Assembly: GCA_019828545.1 (NCBI GenBank)
Contig: JACVRA010000082.1
Coordinates: forward strand, 107,436-171,435
DNA length: 64,000 nt
Direction: 5' to 3'
From: Paracamarosporium sp. OC-R06-R3
Taxonomy: Eukaryota; Ascomycota; Dothideomycetes; Pleosporales; Didymosphaeriaceae
Shown: in pieces, positions 1 to 11,654 of the stretch
How positions within the stretch are numbered: the first letter of the stretch is position 1
Layout of the letters: every line of letters begins with the position of its first letter
Program-made: the position numbers and the translations under genes
Notes under the pieces: model-generated
Told to the model about the DNA's origin: nothing
Databases searched by the model: none
What the model saw: the letters and a program-made list of their open reading frames with translations, nothing else

Positions 1-796
1 GAGCGCGGCTACGGCAACAATCATGTTGATGGGTGACACATGCACGCGAGGTTGCCGCTTCTGCTCTGTCAAAACCTCCAAAGCACCCCCGCCGCTGGAC
101 GTTCACGAACCAGAAAACACCGCCGAGGCACTGCGAAGGTGGGGCCTAGGCTATGTTGTTCTCACAGCTGTGGACCGAGACGATCTCGCCGATGGCGGTG
201 CCCGCCACTGGGCCGAATCCGTCATGAAGATCAAGCAAAAATCCCCACAAATGCTCGTGGAAACCCTCACAGGCGACTTCGCAGGCGACATGGACATGGT
301 CAGGCTGGTCGTCCGAAGTGGAATGGACGTCTTCGCGCACAACATCGAAACAGTCGAGGAGCTCACACCTTTCGTGCGCGACAGGAAGGCGAAGTTTAGG
401 CAGAGTCTAGACGTCCTGCGCAATGCAAAGGAAGAGCGACCGGAACTTATCACGAAAACCAGCATTATGCTAGGGTTGGGCGAGAAAGATGAGCAGGTCG
501 AGCATGCTCTGAAGGAACTCCGCAAGAACGGTGTCGACGTGGTAACGTTCGGCCAATACATGCGCCCCACAAAGCGCCACATGGCTGTCAGCGAGTACAT
601 AACCCCCGACAAGTTCGAGATGTGGAGGCAGAGAGCACTCAATATGGGTTTCCTATACTGCGCGTCAGGGCCTCTCGTGCGGTCGAGTTACAAAGCTGGA
701 GAAGCGTTCATTGAGAATGTGCTCAAGAAGCGAGCAGCAAAGAGGAACGAGATGCTTGGTGCGCAGGCTGTCGAGGACTCGTCGAAGACGATCTAG
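1..796 (+). CDS. LIP5: Lipoyl synthase, mitochondrial (3' part of gene)
   Basis: The frame is open from base 2, so the 5' end lies outside the window. It encodes a radical-SAM lipoyl synthase, which inserts two sulfurs into octanoyl groups on the mitochondrial 2-oxoacid dehydrogenase complexes and glycine cleavage H protein. Seen: the motif [12 protein letters not shown] near the start, carrying the CX3CX2C cysteines of the radical-SAM cluster, followed by family blocks including [42 protein letters not shown] and [14 protein letters not shown]. The missing part should contain the mitochondrial targeting peptide and the N-terminal cysteines of the auxiliary cluster. The K/R-rich tail ends at the TAG at 794-796. 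It converges on the next gene. Confidence 0.96.
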   Translation, partial: SAATATIMLMGDTCTRGCRFCSVKTSKAPPPLDVHEPENTAEALRRWGLGYVVLTAVDRDDLADGGARHWAESVMKIKQKSPQMLVETLTGDFAGDMDMVRLVVRSGMDVFAHNIETVEELTPFVRDRKAKFRQSLDVLRNAKEERPELITKTSIMLGLGEKDEQVEHALKELRKNGVDVVTFGQYMRPTKRHMAVSEYITPDKFEMWRQRALNMGFLYCASGPLVRSSYKAGEAFIENVLKKRAAKRNEMLGAQAVEDSSKTI

Positions 797-1300
797 ATAA
801 TGGCATGATGAATTCCACCTTCTTGTAACATACACAGCCTAGCATATTCGGTACTTTGCGACATTTACTTGACGTCACGGATGGGCTTCAACAGCTCCAA
901 ATGAAGCGACGTCGAAACGGACAATGAGAGTTTTAGGTTATCTATTAATATACTTTCTCGTCGTGCTGTCGTGGCGCGTGGACCCAGTATTCATCGTAAC
1001 GCCCCCAAGTGCCCGTGTCGTCCCATGTTCAAGGCCAGCCTAGCAGATTTCCCCTCGCCCACGGCGGCTTCCAAGGGTATCTATACCGCCCATCCGCTCC
1101 ATGACGCACATACGGTTCCGAGCCTGCCTAACGCCTGACCGAGCCGTGACGAACGTACGGAATGGAATCATGTCGAACATATGAACGAGGTTGCAAGTAA
1201 CTTGTGTACAGAAGATCAGCAACAAGAATGCACAACCGAGTTCCCCACAGAAAAGAAAGATGACGGGGAGAGGTGGAAGGAAGAGCGTGAGAAATCCTCA
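797..1300. other. Intergenic, convergent gene ends
   Basis: This stretch separates two converging genes and should hold both 3' UTRs. I see no conserved ORF, RNA gene or repeat in it. Confidence 0.6.
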
Positions 1301-2353
1301 CTACAACTCTTTCCTGGACGCCGCATCCGCCTGGGCGCGCAGTCCCGGTGCCGTAGTCTCGCCCGGCGCGCTCTTCTCCTCGATATCGGCCGCCCACAAC
1401 GCGGCACCAACCGTATTCGTGAAGCTGAAGAAGATGCCTGCAATAGGTACAAGTTCGAGCAGCACGGCGGGAACACCAAAGCTACAACCCATTAGCACTC
1501 CGCCTCACATGATACACCAACTAATCCAACAAACATACCTCGTATACGCGGCCTTCCTCGTCTCGACAAACTCCTCCCTCTGCCTCTTGTTCATCTGCTT
1601 GAGCTGGAAATACCTCGCATGAGCCGTAGGCCCGAACTTCCGTCCCTGCAAGATGACAAACAGCACGGTGCCCACCACGGGAATCATGTTCAGCGGCAGA
1701 TACAAAAAGTACCTGATGATGGCCTTGGGGCTCCACTTCTCGAACGGCTTCCGCGTGATCTTGCCCAGGCGCGCCATGTAGTCGCCGCCGCCGCGCTTCA
1801 TCTGGCGCTCGTGCGAGACGAGCGCTGCCTGGTTGCGCGCAAGCAGCGTGCCGTCGAAGGTGTCGATGAGGGCGTCGTCGATGAGGAAGTTCTTGGAGAG
1901 TACGTTGAAGATTGTGGAGGCTTCCGAGAGGACGAGTAGGATTGTTGTTACGATGGCGAGGGGCCCGTTGAAGATGGTGAGGACGGCTGCTTGCGGGACG
2001 TAGGTTACGGCGAACATGAAGATGGTTACGCCGAGGCCCAGGGAGATCGTGGGGATCAGCTTGTTGGCCAGGGGCCGCCAGAGGGCGCGGTGCGTGAAGA
2101 AGAAGGCTATGCCCTGGTGGAGTGTTAGCTGGTTGTCACATTTCCATGAGATGCTTGGGTCTGTGGTTGTCTATGCTTCTACACTCTACCCCGGGTTCCA
2201 AGCTCTTCTACTGGTATTGTAGGTCTTGGGTCATCAAAATGTTGAGCTTACCTTCAGAGGGTACAGATACGCGCCCGAACGGACCGCGCCTGCAGCGAGC
2301 ACTTTGGCCTGCTCATACTCTTCCTTTGCGACTTCTTTGACCTTCTCCGACAT
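1301..2353 (-). CDS. EI24/RRT8-like multi-pass membrane protein
   Basis: Three exons (2353-2252, 2113-1539, 1481-1301) give 285 residues. Intron 1 runs from GTAAGC to CCACCAG and intron 2 from GTATGT to TTGTAG. The N-terminus (MSEKVKEVAKEEYEQAK) is charged, followed by hydrophobic segments around FAVTYVPQAAVLTIF, LAIVTTILLVLSEAS, IIRYFLYLPLNMIPVVGTVLFVI and FGVPAVLLELVPIAG. The pattern, with a P-V-G-T turn between the late helices, resembles the EI24/CysZ-like family that includes yeast RRT8/LDS proteins of lipid droplets and spore wall. I infer a lipid-droplet or ER membrane protein; the family assignment is by recall. It shares a 1.4-kb divergent promoter region with the repeat protein at 3786. 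Confidence 0.75.
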
Positions 2354-3785
2354 GGTTTCCACAGATTACGGTAGCTAGGAAGGATAGGGGTGGTTTAGGG
2401 GGGTGATTTGCAGCATCGTGTTGTTGAGGGAAACATTCTTTGGTGGGGAGTCCCGCGTTGCGCTACGTCATCAGCACATCACACCAAACGCCTGGCACGC
2501 GGATTGAGGGATTTCGAGCACGAACTTCAAATCGAGATTGCAGTTTTCCCATGTCTTATGATAGCTACGCAGATGATAAGATGTGCGAGGCTCATGCGAG
2601 GCATTGCATAGGACAAGGGAGCATCAAGGGTCTCTTTTCCCTGCGGGCGGAAGCCGGCTGGCCTGATCTTCCCCCGTTGCCAGGATCAGCGAGCCGTTGC
2701 TGAGTTTGGAAGTCTGATGTAAAACATACATGCCCTGGCTTGCGTACGGCCTGGGCTCCTCTTTTCAGACCTCGTGATTGTGCGATAATCGGCCGGCGCT
2801 GTAGGTTTGTTTTTGTCGCTCCCAGTACCCATATAGAATTGCGACGTCATGGCTTGGACGGGACTAGCCGTCGTCTACTTCCCCGCATACCAGAAGAAGC
2901 CCGAAGCGTCGAGCTGAGGGTTTCCCCAAAGTTGCTAGCAGAGTGCCTAGCAATACCGTGGTTCAGCGTCCGGATCGACTCACTGGCCCTTGCACCGCCG
3001 CCGAGACCAGCCTCTCACCTGATGGATCCCAAAGAAAGACTAGCCGCCAACTTTTCCCTGCTTTCGCAAACCTGTGACAGGCTTCACCGCCACAGAGCAT
3101 GCAACAGAGTTCCAGGCTGATGCAAGACGCTTCCAAAAACAAGGACGCGGAAAGTGCCTCGATGCTAAGCTTTGCGCCGGCCCCGCCCTTCCCCGCTATG
3201 ACGCAGCCTTCAGCCACCTCGCACGGCCACGATCGAGCCAACGGAATGCTGGCTGGCTGCGTCTAGGCTGGATTTAGCCAGGCACTAGCCGCATGTGTCA
3301 GGGCAAGCTCCCGCTCCCGGCGCATAAGGCTCAGCACGTGTGGCAGCTGTGGCGCGTGTTCCGACTATCCCAGCGCAGTCTTGCGCAATTCCGATGGTCT
3401 TCGCAAGATCTAGACAAAGCAACGCCATGCCACGGTGCCGCAATTGGTGGAGAATGGCGAATTCCAATGACGACACAGGGTCCTCTGTTCTTTCTGTCTG
3501 TAGCTGGCACTAGCTGGACGTGGGAGATTGTCCTTGGAGAGAGGCAGTTTCACTGCAGGCGGCTACCCGAACCTTCAGTCGGCTGTTTGAGTTTCGTCGT
3601 TATGACGTCGAGGCTGAGAGAGAGAGACGGAAAATTGAACCGCACGGTATAAAAGACCTACCTCGCAACGCCATAGGGAACAACCACACAAACACTTCCA
3701 CACTGCAACCTCAACTCACAAGAACTTCAAACTCTTTTCATACCCTTTTACTCCTCTACGCATAACCTGTCGAACACACATCATC
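2354..3785. promoter_or_regulatory. Divergent intergenic / promoter region
   Basis: About 1.4 kb lies between the divergent starts of the EI24-like gene (-) and the repeat protein gene (+). Several ORFs of 60-126 codons occur on both strands, but none shows family-like sequence and they overlap each other, so I treat the region as regulatory. Two AGGGG boxes (2386-2390 and 2398-2402), matching the yeast stress-response element core, lie just upstream of the EI24-like gene. A TATA box for the rightward gene is listed separately. Confidence 0.5.
3648..3654 (+). promoter_or_regulatory. TATA box of the repeat-protein gene
   Basis: A consensus TATAAAA lies 132 nt upstream of the ATG at 3786 and is followed by a CA-rich leader, typical of highly expressed or inducible fungal genes. 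Its assignment as a promoter element is an inference. Confidence 0.6.
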
Positions 3786-4990
3786 ATGTCCGGAGCAATT
3801 GATAAGATCAAGGCTAAGGTCGAGAACGTCCTCCACAAGGACAAGACTCACGATGACCCCACTGGCCCGCACTCCTCTCACTCTGCCAACAAGGCCGACC
3901 CCCGTGTTGACAGCGACCACATTGGCACCACTGGCAACACTGCTGGAGCTAGCCACGGCACCACCGGCGGTCTGACCGGCAACACTCACTCTCACGGCAC
4001 AACGGGCACTGGCGTCACGGGCACCAACACCTACGGTTCTGACCCTACCGGTCCTCATGATTCCCGCCTCGCCAACAAGGTATGTCTTTTGACGTCCATC
4101 TCATATCGCATGCGAAACATACTAACAATGAATAGGCTGATCCCCGTGTTGACTCTGACCGCTACGGCGCAGCTGGCAACCACGGCACCACTACTCACGG
4201 CACCACTACTCACGGCACCACTGGCCACGGCGTGACTGGCAATACATACGGCTCAGACCCCACTGGCCCGCATGACTCTCGTCTCGGCAACAAGGCTGAC
4301 CCGCGTGTTGACTCCGACCAATATGGCGCCGCTGGCAATTATGGCACTACTGGTCACGGCACCACTACCCACGGCACCACTGGCCACGGCGTGACTGGCA
4401 ATACATACGGCTCAGACCCCACTGGCCCGCATGACTCTCGTCTCGGCAACAAGGCTGACCCTCGTGTTGACTCCGACCGCGTTGGTGGCTACGGCAACAC
4501 CGCTGGCGCTGGAGGTCACTCCTCTGGCTTGACCGGCACTGGTCACTCCTCCGGCCACAACACGGCAGGCAACTACGGCTCTGACCCGACTGGTCCTCAC
4601 GACTCGCATCTCGCCAACAAGGTCGACCCCCGTGTTGACTCTACTACCGCCGGTCCTCACGGCAACACCGCAGGAGCCCGCAGCGGTGCCTACGGATCCG
4701 ACCCTACCGGTCCTCACGACTCTCACCTCGGCAACAAGGCTGACCCCCGTGTTGACTCTTCCACCACTGGCGGATACGGCAACACCCACTCAGCGGGTGG
4801 CTATGGTGCTGGCTCCAACACTCACACTGGCGTTGGCAGCGGCGTAGGCGGCTACTCGAGCGGTCCCGGCCCTGCTGAGAACACTGCTGGTCCTCACAAG
4901 AGCGACCTCCTCAACAAGGCTGACCCGCGCGTCGACAGCGATCTCGATGGCTCCAAGACGTATGGCGGCAACAAGACCAGCGGCTACTAA
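3786..4990 (+). CDS. Hydrophilic tandem-repeat (LEA/hydrophilin-like) protein
   Basis: Two exons (3786-4079, 4136-4990) joined across a 56-nt intron (GTATGT...AATAG, branch ACTAAC) give 382 residues. The N-terminus MSGAIDKIKAKVENVLHKD is a short amphipathic helix. The rest is Gly/His/Thr-rich spacer carrying seven copies of a roughly 20-residue module whose core is GPH-x5-NK-x-DPRVDSD. There are no cysteines, no signal peptide and no hydrophobic segment. The composition is that of hydrophilins and late-embryogenesis-abundant proteins, which protect against desiccation or stress. I recognise the module from fungal stress or conidiation proteins but cannot name a characterised orthologue, so the role is inferred. 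The consensus TATA box fits inducible expression. Confidence 0.8.
4214..4475 (+). repeat. 159-bp coding tandem duplication
   Basis: The stretch 4214-4316 recurs at 4373-4475 with a 159-nt offset (53 codons) and only about one mismatch. This is far closer than the other modules in the same gene, so repeat number has recently expanded by one unit in frame. Confidence 0.85.
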
Positions 4991-5455
4991 ACGTGGTAGC
5001 AGTGTGGAGAACGAAGAGGACTGAGTAATGATATCCCGCAGGGTTATGATATGAATACCTGCCACTCATGTAGTATTATTCATGGGCTTTCCTATGTCTG
5101 ATTATGGATAGTGTAATGTATGAATGAATGACATGCAAAAGCTTGACTTGTCGATGCAATTGTTCCTCAATTGAATGCCTGTGTTGTCTTGGTGATGAAG
5201 CTAGAATCAGCCATATCTGAAGAAAGAAAATGTTATATAACAAAGGAGAGGTTACCTACCACACTCTGCTCTTGCTTGACCCCTTTTACGTAAGCCGCAG
5301 TGCATGCCCCGGCCCATGTTATCGGAACAGACCGTGGCGCCCGTTTGCGCCTAGCCCCGCCGTCACCCACCTGTTGCGCCATTAATCGCAAGCTCTCGCC
5401 CGCATACACTCGCCTCGCCGCCAGCAGAGTATCGCCGCCGCTCGCACCCCTCACC
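4991..5455. other. Intergenic, 3' UTR and SNX3 promoter
   Basis: Contains the 3' UTR of the repeat-protein gene and the 5' region of the sorting nexin gene. I see no other gene or repeat. Confidence 0.5.
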
Positions 5456-6013
5456 ATGCAGTCGCTGCCCGAGTCGCGCCAGCAGTCCTTCGAGGAGCTG
5501 TACGGCCCTCCAGAGAACTTCCTCGAGATAGAGGTATAGCGCCCCCATGCTTCTCCACGCACGCCCCGCGCTTCTGGGCACCTCCGCAGCTTGCTCACTC
5601 TCGGTCGCACACAGGTCCGCAACCCCATGACCCACGGCGTCGGCCGCGGCATGTACACCACCTACGAGATTGTCATGCGCACCAACATCCCCGCCTTCAA
5701 GCTCAAGAGCTCGACCGTCAGGCGGAGGTACAGCGAGTTCGAGGCCTTCCGAGACATACTGGAGCGCGAGAGCGCGCGCGTCACGATACCCCCGCTGCCC
5801 GGCAAGGTGCTTACGAACCGGTTCTCGGACGATGTGATTGAGCACAGGAGGGAGGGCCTGCAGCGGTTTCTGCAGATTGTGGTCGGGCACCCGTTGCTGC
5901 AGACGGGGAGCAAGGTGCTGGCGGCGTTTGTACAGGGTTAGTGGATGTTGCATGGGGAGACGCGAAGCATGCTGATGAGGACAGACCCGAACTGGGACCG
6001 CCATGCATGGTAG
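5456..6013 (+). CDS. SNX3: PX-domain sorting nexin, SNX3/Grd19 type
   Basis: Three exons (5456-5533, 5615-5936, 5985-6013) give 142 residues. The last exon is only 29 nt and supplies the C-terminus DPNWDRHAW, a family signature that supports the splice. Nearly the whole protein is a PX domain: [10 protein letters not shown] holds the phosphate-binding Arg and following aromatic, PPLPGK is the proline-rich loop, and [10 protein letters not shown] supplies the second basic patch. Grd19/SNX3 binds PtdIns3P on early endosomes and recruits cargo to retromer for return to the Golgi. The length fits the family (yeast Grd19 is 162 aa). Confidence 0.93.
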
Positions 6014-6726
6014 ACGACGCCTGCGCACATGTTCGGCATGATACGCCACTTTACGGCCTCCCGCGTGCACAGCAAGCGGTCACACGACATGACGAGACCA
6101 CGAGGAACGGACTGGACGAGATGCTCAGGAGCGGCGAGAAGGGCACAGTGCATATTTCAGACATACTTCTTCATTGGGAGGCAACTTCTTGACTGTTGTT
6201 GGTCGGAGGGATGACGGGAGCTGTTCCTTAGGGAATGTTCGCTCTGCTTGGAGCTCGTTGATTCTCGAACGTATACCCTTCCTCCTTTCTTTTACCTCGC
6301 ATCTCATATTTCAAGCTTTGAGTAGATAACTATTTATTTCCCAATGCCTATCCGCCCTCTCGCCTTCAAGCTTCGGCCGTGGTACCAGATTTCACGAACA
6401 GGCAAGAACAACCCTTCAGAAACTTGAGAACTTGAGACTACCTCAGTGCACATTATTCCCCGTACGCCCATCATCAATGCCAAACTCAAATCACCAACAA
6501 AACACCAAGAGGCATCGACACTCAAAACGACCAATTGGGACGCACGAGGCGCTAGCAGCTGTTAACTTCCTGTAGCGGGAAAGCGCGGGGTGTCGCAGCC
6601 AAAGCAAAATTTCAAGCACCATTCCGGACCCTGCTTGAGAGCTTTAAAGAGCCCCATCCCAGCTCCCTGGTCTCCTTCCAATCGACCCACGCAGCCTCAG
6701 TCGCTAGCTTGATATCTGCACGCATC
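6014..6726. other. Intergenic
   Basis: Contains the sorting nexin 3' UTR and the promoter of the symporter gene. A pyrimidine-rich stretch (about 6647-6690) precedes the start codon at 6727, as is common for fungal leaders. No further gene is supported. Confidence 0.5.
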
Positions 6727-9043
6727 ATGGGTGTGCCCTCAACGCAGGCGTCAAACGCCATTTTGTACCTTACCTACGGCGCATTTCTGTAAGTGGCGAG
6801 TGGTGACAAGAAGCTGCTGTATGCATGCGACGGGACAGGCTGACATGTGGCAGGGTCGTCGGATGCTACATCGCTTGGCGGCTGCGGCATCAGTCCAAGA
6901 CGGAATGGCTGTCGAGCAACAAGACACAGAAGGGTCAGGATACCACATGCGCCCCGCTGTTGGGTCAAGACACTCAGCAGTATTCCCCCGTGCTATGACG
7001 ACGTGTACTGACGCTTCGCAGGCATCCCGCTTGCCTTCAATTTCATCGCATCGGGTGAGTGCATTCGCGCAATGCTCCCAGCGTGAGGGCAGCGGCAGTA
7101 CCGGTACCACGGCTATTATGTGTGCTGCGAGTATGGCGTCATGAGCGCAAGGTTTTTGTTCGAGAAAAGAGACCAGGTTCGTATTTGAGATCACCAGCAG
7201 AGCCTACTCCTGCAGATGCTGCTCCGAACCCGTGACCAGACGGGTGGGATGGAAGCGTTGCGGGAGTAGGTCTTCTGCGCGGCTACACTGCGGGCGCTGA
7301 GCTGAGTCTGTGCTGGGAGTACCCAGCGCAGATAACGCGAAGCTGAGAAGTACCGTATGAACTCGATCAAGATAATACTTGCGTGAGGAACGTGCTGCCG
7401 CTACTCCCCCTAACCACCCCCCTCTACTACATCCCGCTAATCTAGGCCGCTCTAACGTATAGCTCTCGGGTCTGGTATCCTTTTCACGTATCCTGAAATC
7501 GCCACCATCTGCGGCGTGCAAGGTGTCGTAGTGTATGCGCTTGCGAGCGCACTGCCTCTGCTGGTCTTCGGATACCTGGGCCCTATCATTCGACGCAAGT
7601 GTCCTGAAGGTTTCGTTCTTACCGAGTGGACGAGGCAGAGGTATGGAGCTGTTGCGGGCCTGTTCCTCAGCATCTGCACGCTCATTACCATCTTCTTGTA
7701 CATGGTCTCGGAGCTCTCAGCCATGCAGCAGATCGTAACCGCGTTGACGGGACTGGATGGGTTACCTGCCATCATTGTAGAATGTGCCGTTACAACCATC
7801 TACACCTGTAAGCGCATTCTCCCTCACCATTTCGACGAAAACCAATCGCTGACTATCCATCTAGCACTCGGCGGCTTCAAAGTCTCCTTCATCACGGACA
7901 ACATCCAAGGCGCTATGGTCGTCGGCCTGATCATCCTCGGAGTCATCACAGTCGGCGTAGAAACGCATGTGCAAAAACCACTTATCGAGCAATCTGGTTT
8001 TCTTAATGCCTCCCTTCTCGGCTGGCAGCTCATCTACATCCTGCCTGTGGCCATCCTAACAAACGACTTCTTTCTCTCGGGCTTCTGGATGCGCACGTTT
8101 GCCTCACGCACAGACAAAGACCTCTGGGTCGGCGTCAGCGTCGCCAGCGTCGCCGTGTGCATCATCCTGACCCTTGTCGGCGTATCTGGGCTGCTCGCCG
8201 CATGGTCCGGCGCCTGGCCACTCGACGACGCAGACGACGGGTATCTCGCCTTCTTCCTGCTGCTAGGCCAGCTCCCCGCATGGGTCGTCGGCATCATCCT
8301 CGTGATGACAGTCTCCCTCTCCACCGCCGCCTTCGACTCATTCCAGTCCGCCCTCATCTCCACCGGCAGCAACGACCTCTTCCGCAACAAGCTCAACATC
8401 TGGGTCATCCGGCTGCTCGTCGTCATCCTGATCGTCCCCGTCGTGGTCGTCGCGCTCAAGAGCCCGGACATCCTGCAGATCTTCCTCATCAGCGACCTCG
8501 TCAGCGCGGCCGTCGTCCCCGTGCTCGTCATAGGCTTGTCGGAGAAGTGCTACTGGTGGCGCGGCTTCGACTTCGTGGTTGGCAGTCTAGGCGGCATTTT
8601 CACTGTTTTCCTCTTCGGCCTCGTGTACTACGACGGCGACGCGGATCTCGCGTCTAAGCTGCTCATCTTGGAAGGCGGGCTTTACGCGAACGATTGGAGT
8701 GCGTTTGGTATGTTTTGCCTCTTTCTTTCCACTTCGCTATCCCATCCCATCTTTCTCCTCCCGTCCCCTCTCCTCTACCACCAAACAAATCAAATCAAAA
8801 TTAACCCACCTAGGCGCCTTCGTCGCCGCGCCCTTCGGCGGCCTCCTCTGGGGCTTCGCCGCCTGCGGTCTGCGCCTCGCCACGCTGTACGTAGTCTCGC
8901 GCGTCCGCGGCCACCGCTTCGATGCGCTGGACAGGCCGATCCCACACGTGCGTGCGACGTCTGCTGCGGGGTACGAGGACCGCGAGGCGGAGCGCGTGCT
9001 TGAGCGGCCGGATGATAAGGCTCTTTATGGGAAGTTCTTTTGA
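6727..9043 (+). CDS. Sodium:solute symporter, urea-transporter (DUR3)-like
   Basis: Six exons (6727-6788, 6854-6933, 7022-7054, 7463-7807, 7865-8707, 8814-9043) give 530 residues, all phases consistent. The protein is a multi-pass SSS-family permease. Typical blocks are IPLAFNFIAS, LGSGILFTYPEIAT, GVQGVVVYALASALPLL, LTEWTRQRYG, SLGGFKVSFITDNIQG and NDFFLSGFWMRTFASR. DUR3 homologues import urea, and some import polyamines, across the plasma membrane with a cation. At 530 residues it is shorter than classical DUR3 (about 690), mainly at the ends, so the substrate is uncertain. Intron 3 (7055-7462) is 408 nt, several times longer than any other intron here, with a good donor (GTGAGT), a CTAAC branch point and acceptor TATAG. 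Confidence 0.88.
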
Positions 9044-9649
9044 GGGGTCTGCGTATAGGAGGTGCGTAGGGGTTTGGCGAGGAGTGAGAAGTGAGGTGAG
9101 AAGTGAGGTGCTGGAGGTGTCGTGTGGGGGAGTGAAGAGAGGGGATGGGACGGGATGGAGTGTTTGGGTGTATGGTCGTATTGTAATGGGGAGGTGGAGG
9201 CAGCGATGTATGTGTGTATCGTACTAATTCTCGAACCGGTCGGTCGTTGCGACGAGCCTCGGCGTCGTAGTCGTAGGATGTAAGTAAACGAAGATTTACT
9301 GTTCGGTTTTATGAGCGCATATCCTAGGCTAGAATAGCTGGGGTTAGGCTTCGGTTTCGAAAACTGACATATTGCTCGGGGAAAGAGAATAAATCCTTCG
9401 GCTGTATGGCCTACAGATGTTTACCTCTATTCATTGCAGCGTGTGGCTCGTACGCCTGTGTTTAATCAGGTAGGGACTCATGGCCAACTCACTGAGGCAG
9501 GACGTCACAAAGAGATGAGGAGGGAAAGAATTCTATACACTATACATTAGGTGTGGGTAACAGAAGCCAAAACTAGTAGCTTAATAAGAAAAACTATGCC
9601 CTGTGTCTAGACCACCAGTGTTGTTGTGATTGATTAATTGATTGATTGA
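9044..9649. other. Intergenic, convergent gene ends
   Basis: Lies between the 3' ends of the symporter gene (+) and the BTB gene (-). It contains G-rich low-complexity sequence just after the symporter stop (about 9060-9200). No gene is supported. Confidence 0.5.
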
Positions 9650-9652
9650 TTA
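9628..9652. repeat. GATT microsatellite
   Basis: A short run of GATT/TTAA-like tetranucleotides abuts the stop codon of the BTB gene. Confidence 0.7.
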
Positions 9653-10780
9653 CCCTGGCAGACCATGGGCGCATCTTTGGCTCCCATCCCATTCATCATC
9701 TTCTCGGATACAGCTTAGGCAAAAGCCATGTATGTTCTTCTCAATTTGCCTCGCCTTGTCAATGAGTATACCAAGTTGTTTCAATAACGGACAAGAGGAA
9801 TCAGCCGAGCAAGTATGTTTGAGATCTGTTTGTGCGCAGGTTATCCGACACATAATCTCTGAGATTGAGCACTCTCTAAACGACTGCAGAGTAGGCCACA
9901 ATTTTACTTTTCGCAGAACCGCAAAATACTCTGCGATTCTGGTCTCACTTGAGCAATAGTTCGGGCGAAGTTTAGAAATATTGCACCAGTAGCATTTCTT
10001 GATTTCTTTCGAGGTCAGTCTTCCGCATTGGGTGCATATGCATTGTGACGTCTCGAAGCTGCTTAGGGATAGGCGCAACGATAATTCCATGTCCTGAATC
10101 AGTATCTCAATCTCGTCGAGCGTCTTCTTGATGCAGATAGCCATTGCGTCTGAAAGAGTGTCAGTCACTGCTGCGATGAAAATTCTTTGGTTCAGCCAAC
10201 CTATTATACTGGCAGGTAACAAGGCCAACAACTCTTGGGTTTCCCAGCCATCTTCGAATCCAGGAGGGAGATTTTTCAGGGCTGTCTCTGATACTGTTTG
10301 AAATCTCTTGGTATCATTGAATGTATACGCTGCCAAAAGCATTAATCCCAGATCCTCTGACAGCTCACTCGTTATCTTGACCTCCTCGAACCAGAACGAT
10401 ATCCATGGGCCTAAAGCCTTTGAAAGATCGTACTTGTTGCAGTGAATCGCAAGGCGTGCTAGTCTCTGCGCATCTATTCCTTCGTCTTCAATACTGCCGC
10501 AGAAGTGAAGGACCTTCAGTATGACATTCATGATAGAAGCGTCATCTTCTTTAAGCTCTATCACAGGGCATTCTCCATGTAGCAGTTAGTTCCCTTCTTT
10601 GAAGTGAGGCCGAAACATGCCAAGGAAAACTGGAGATGCAAGCTGGAGGACTTTGCTCGAGACGCGGAAGGCTTTTGTGATATCGTTGTCTTCATCCCGA
10701 CATTCAAGAATCACATCCCCATTCAGATCCAGGGTCATCCGATCTTCGGTCTGGTCTGGGGGAGTATCCGCTTCTGTCAT
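9650..10780 (-). pseudogene. BTB/POZ-domain protein with one in-frame stop
   Basis: Read on the minus strand from the ATG at 10780, the frame is open to TAA at 9652-9650 except for one TAA at 10588-10586. Upstream, residues 1-64 contain the start of a BTB fold (DLNGDVILECRDED, FRVSSKVLQLASPVFLGMF). Directly downstream the same frame continues with LLHGECPVIELKEDD, which is the expected continuation of the domain. No intron signals can remove the stop. CAA to TAA would be a single C-to-T change at a CpA, the RIP preference. The C-terminal half has a CxxC...CxxC cluster (CICTQC, CYWCN). BTB proteins usually act as dimerising or Cullin-3 adaptor modules. It could be a recent pseudogene, a strain-specific null allele or a sequencing error. 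Confidence 0.8.
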
Positions 10781-11654
10781 ATCCTAGGAAGGTCAGAAAA
10801 TGTGTTTTAGAGTATTCCGAACGTATCAGGTCCAAGTACCTTATCCATGACCACGCAAATCGATTCGCTTCAGGATTTATTTCTGATTCTATAGTTGCGG
10901 TGGTATTTGAGGATGTCACTGATGAGTATCGAACTGGTGCTCGGATGGAGTGCTCAGTGCTGACGAGTCGTTTCCAATTTGCTTTTGATTCAATGACCTC
11001 ACTATATGTAGAATTCTGCGCTGCAATATGGTTACTTATGTGTGTTTACAGCATCCACTGTTTCCAATCAATTCATAGACTGCTATCCCGTCTGTAATAC
11101 CTAGCATGTGATTCAATCCCCGCGTATCCATGCTGTTTGCTAGCGTGGAATGTTGCGTTGGCCTTGCATTAGCACGGGCTTCACAACAACGGAAAGTTGA
11201 TCATAGCCTACGACCATTAACAGTGAAGCAGCAGGGGTATGTAAGTATATACACAAAGAATCCATTTGAGACTTATGCGAAAAGGCAGAGAAGATTGATA
11301 CGGAGCGTGTCTCTCGAGATATGGCAAACGGTTCAATTTATGCTACACACAGACAACCCCCTTTGAGCAACATCAACATGCGAATACCTTTATTGTACAA
11401 CGAAGCTGAATGTTACATAGTTAGCAGAGGAATGTAGTACAGACTGGTCAGAATGAACCTTCATCTAATAAGCTCCTGAAAACCCTTTCACTTTCTACCA
11501 CCAACAACTTCGCAATTCAAATAGGATCTCTACTAGTGCTACAACCTCAGGGCTGCCGCTTTTCTTCTCTGCACGAGCTCTTCCACTTCAATCATCATTT
11601 CTCAAAGGCCATCACCGTGTAAACAGCGCCAACACCAACTTCCTGTCACTGGAT
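10781..11654. other. Divergent intergenic region
   Basis: Separates the BTB gene (-) from the MYND gene (+) and should contain both promoters. Short ORFs are present but none resembles a known protein. Confidence 0.5.

Noticed and set aside
40..642. ORFs overlapping the lipoyl synthase gene on both strands
   Set aside because: They are frame shadows of a strongly conserved gene and show no family features.
2740..3650. Overlapping ORFs of 67-126 codons upstream of the repeat-protein gene
   Set aside because: Low-complexity, mutually overlapping on both strands, no intron-consistent extension; better explained as promoter DNA.
4412..4789. Antisense ORF across the repeat protein gene
   Set aside because: Arises from codon bias in the tandem repeats; no independent evidence.
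7204..7521. Minus-strand ORF in the long intron of the symporter gene
   Set aside because: Runs into the coding exon, has no recognisable domain, and composition gives no support.
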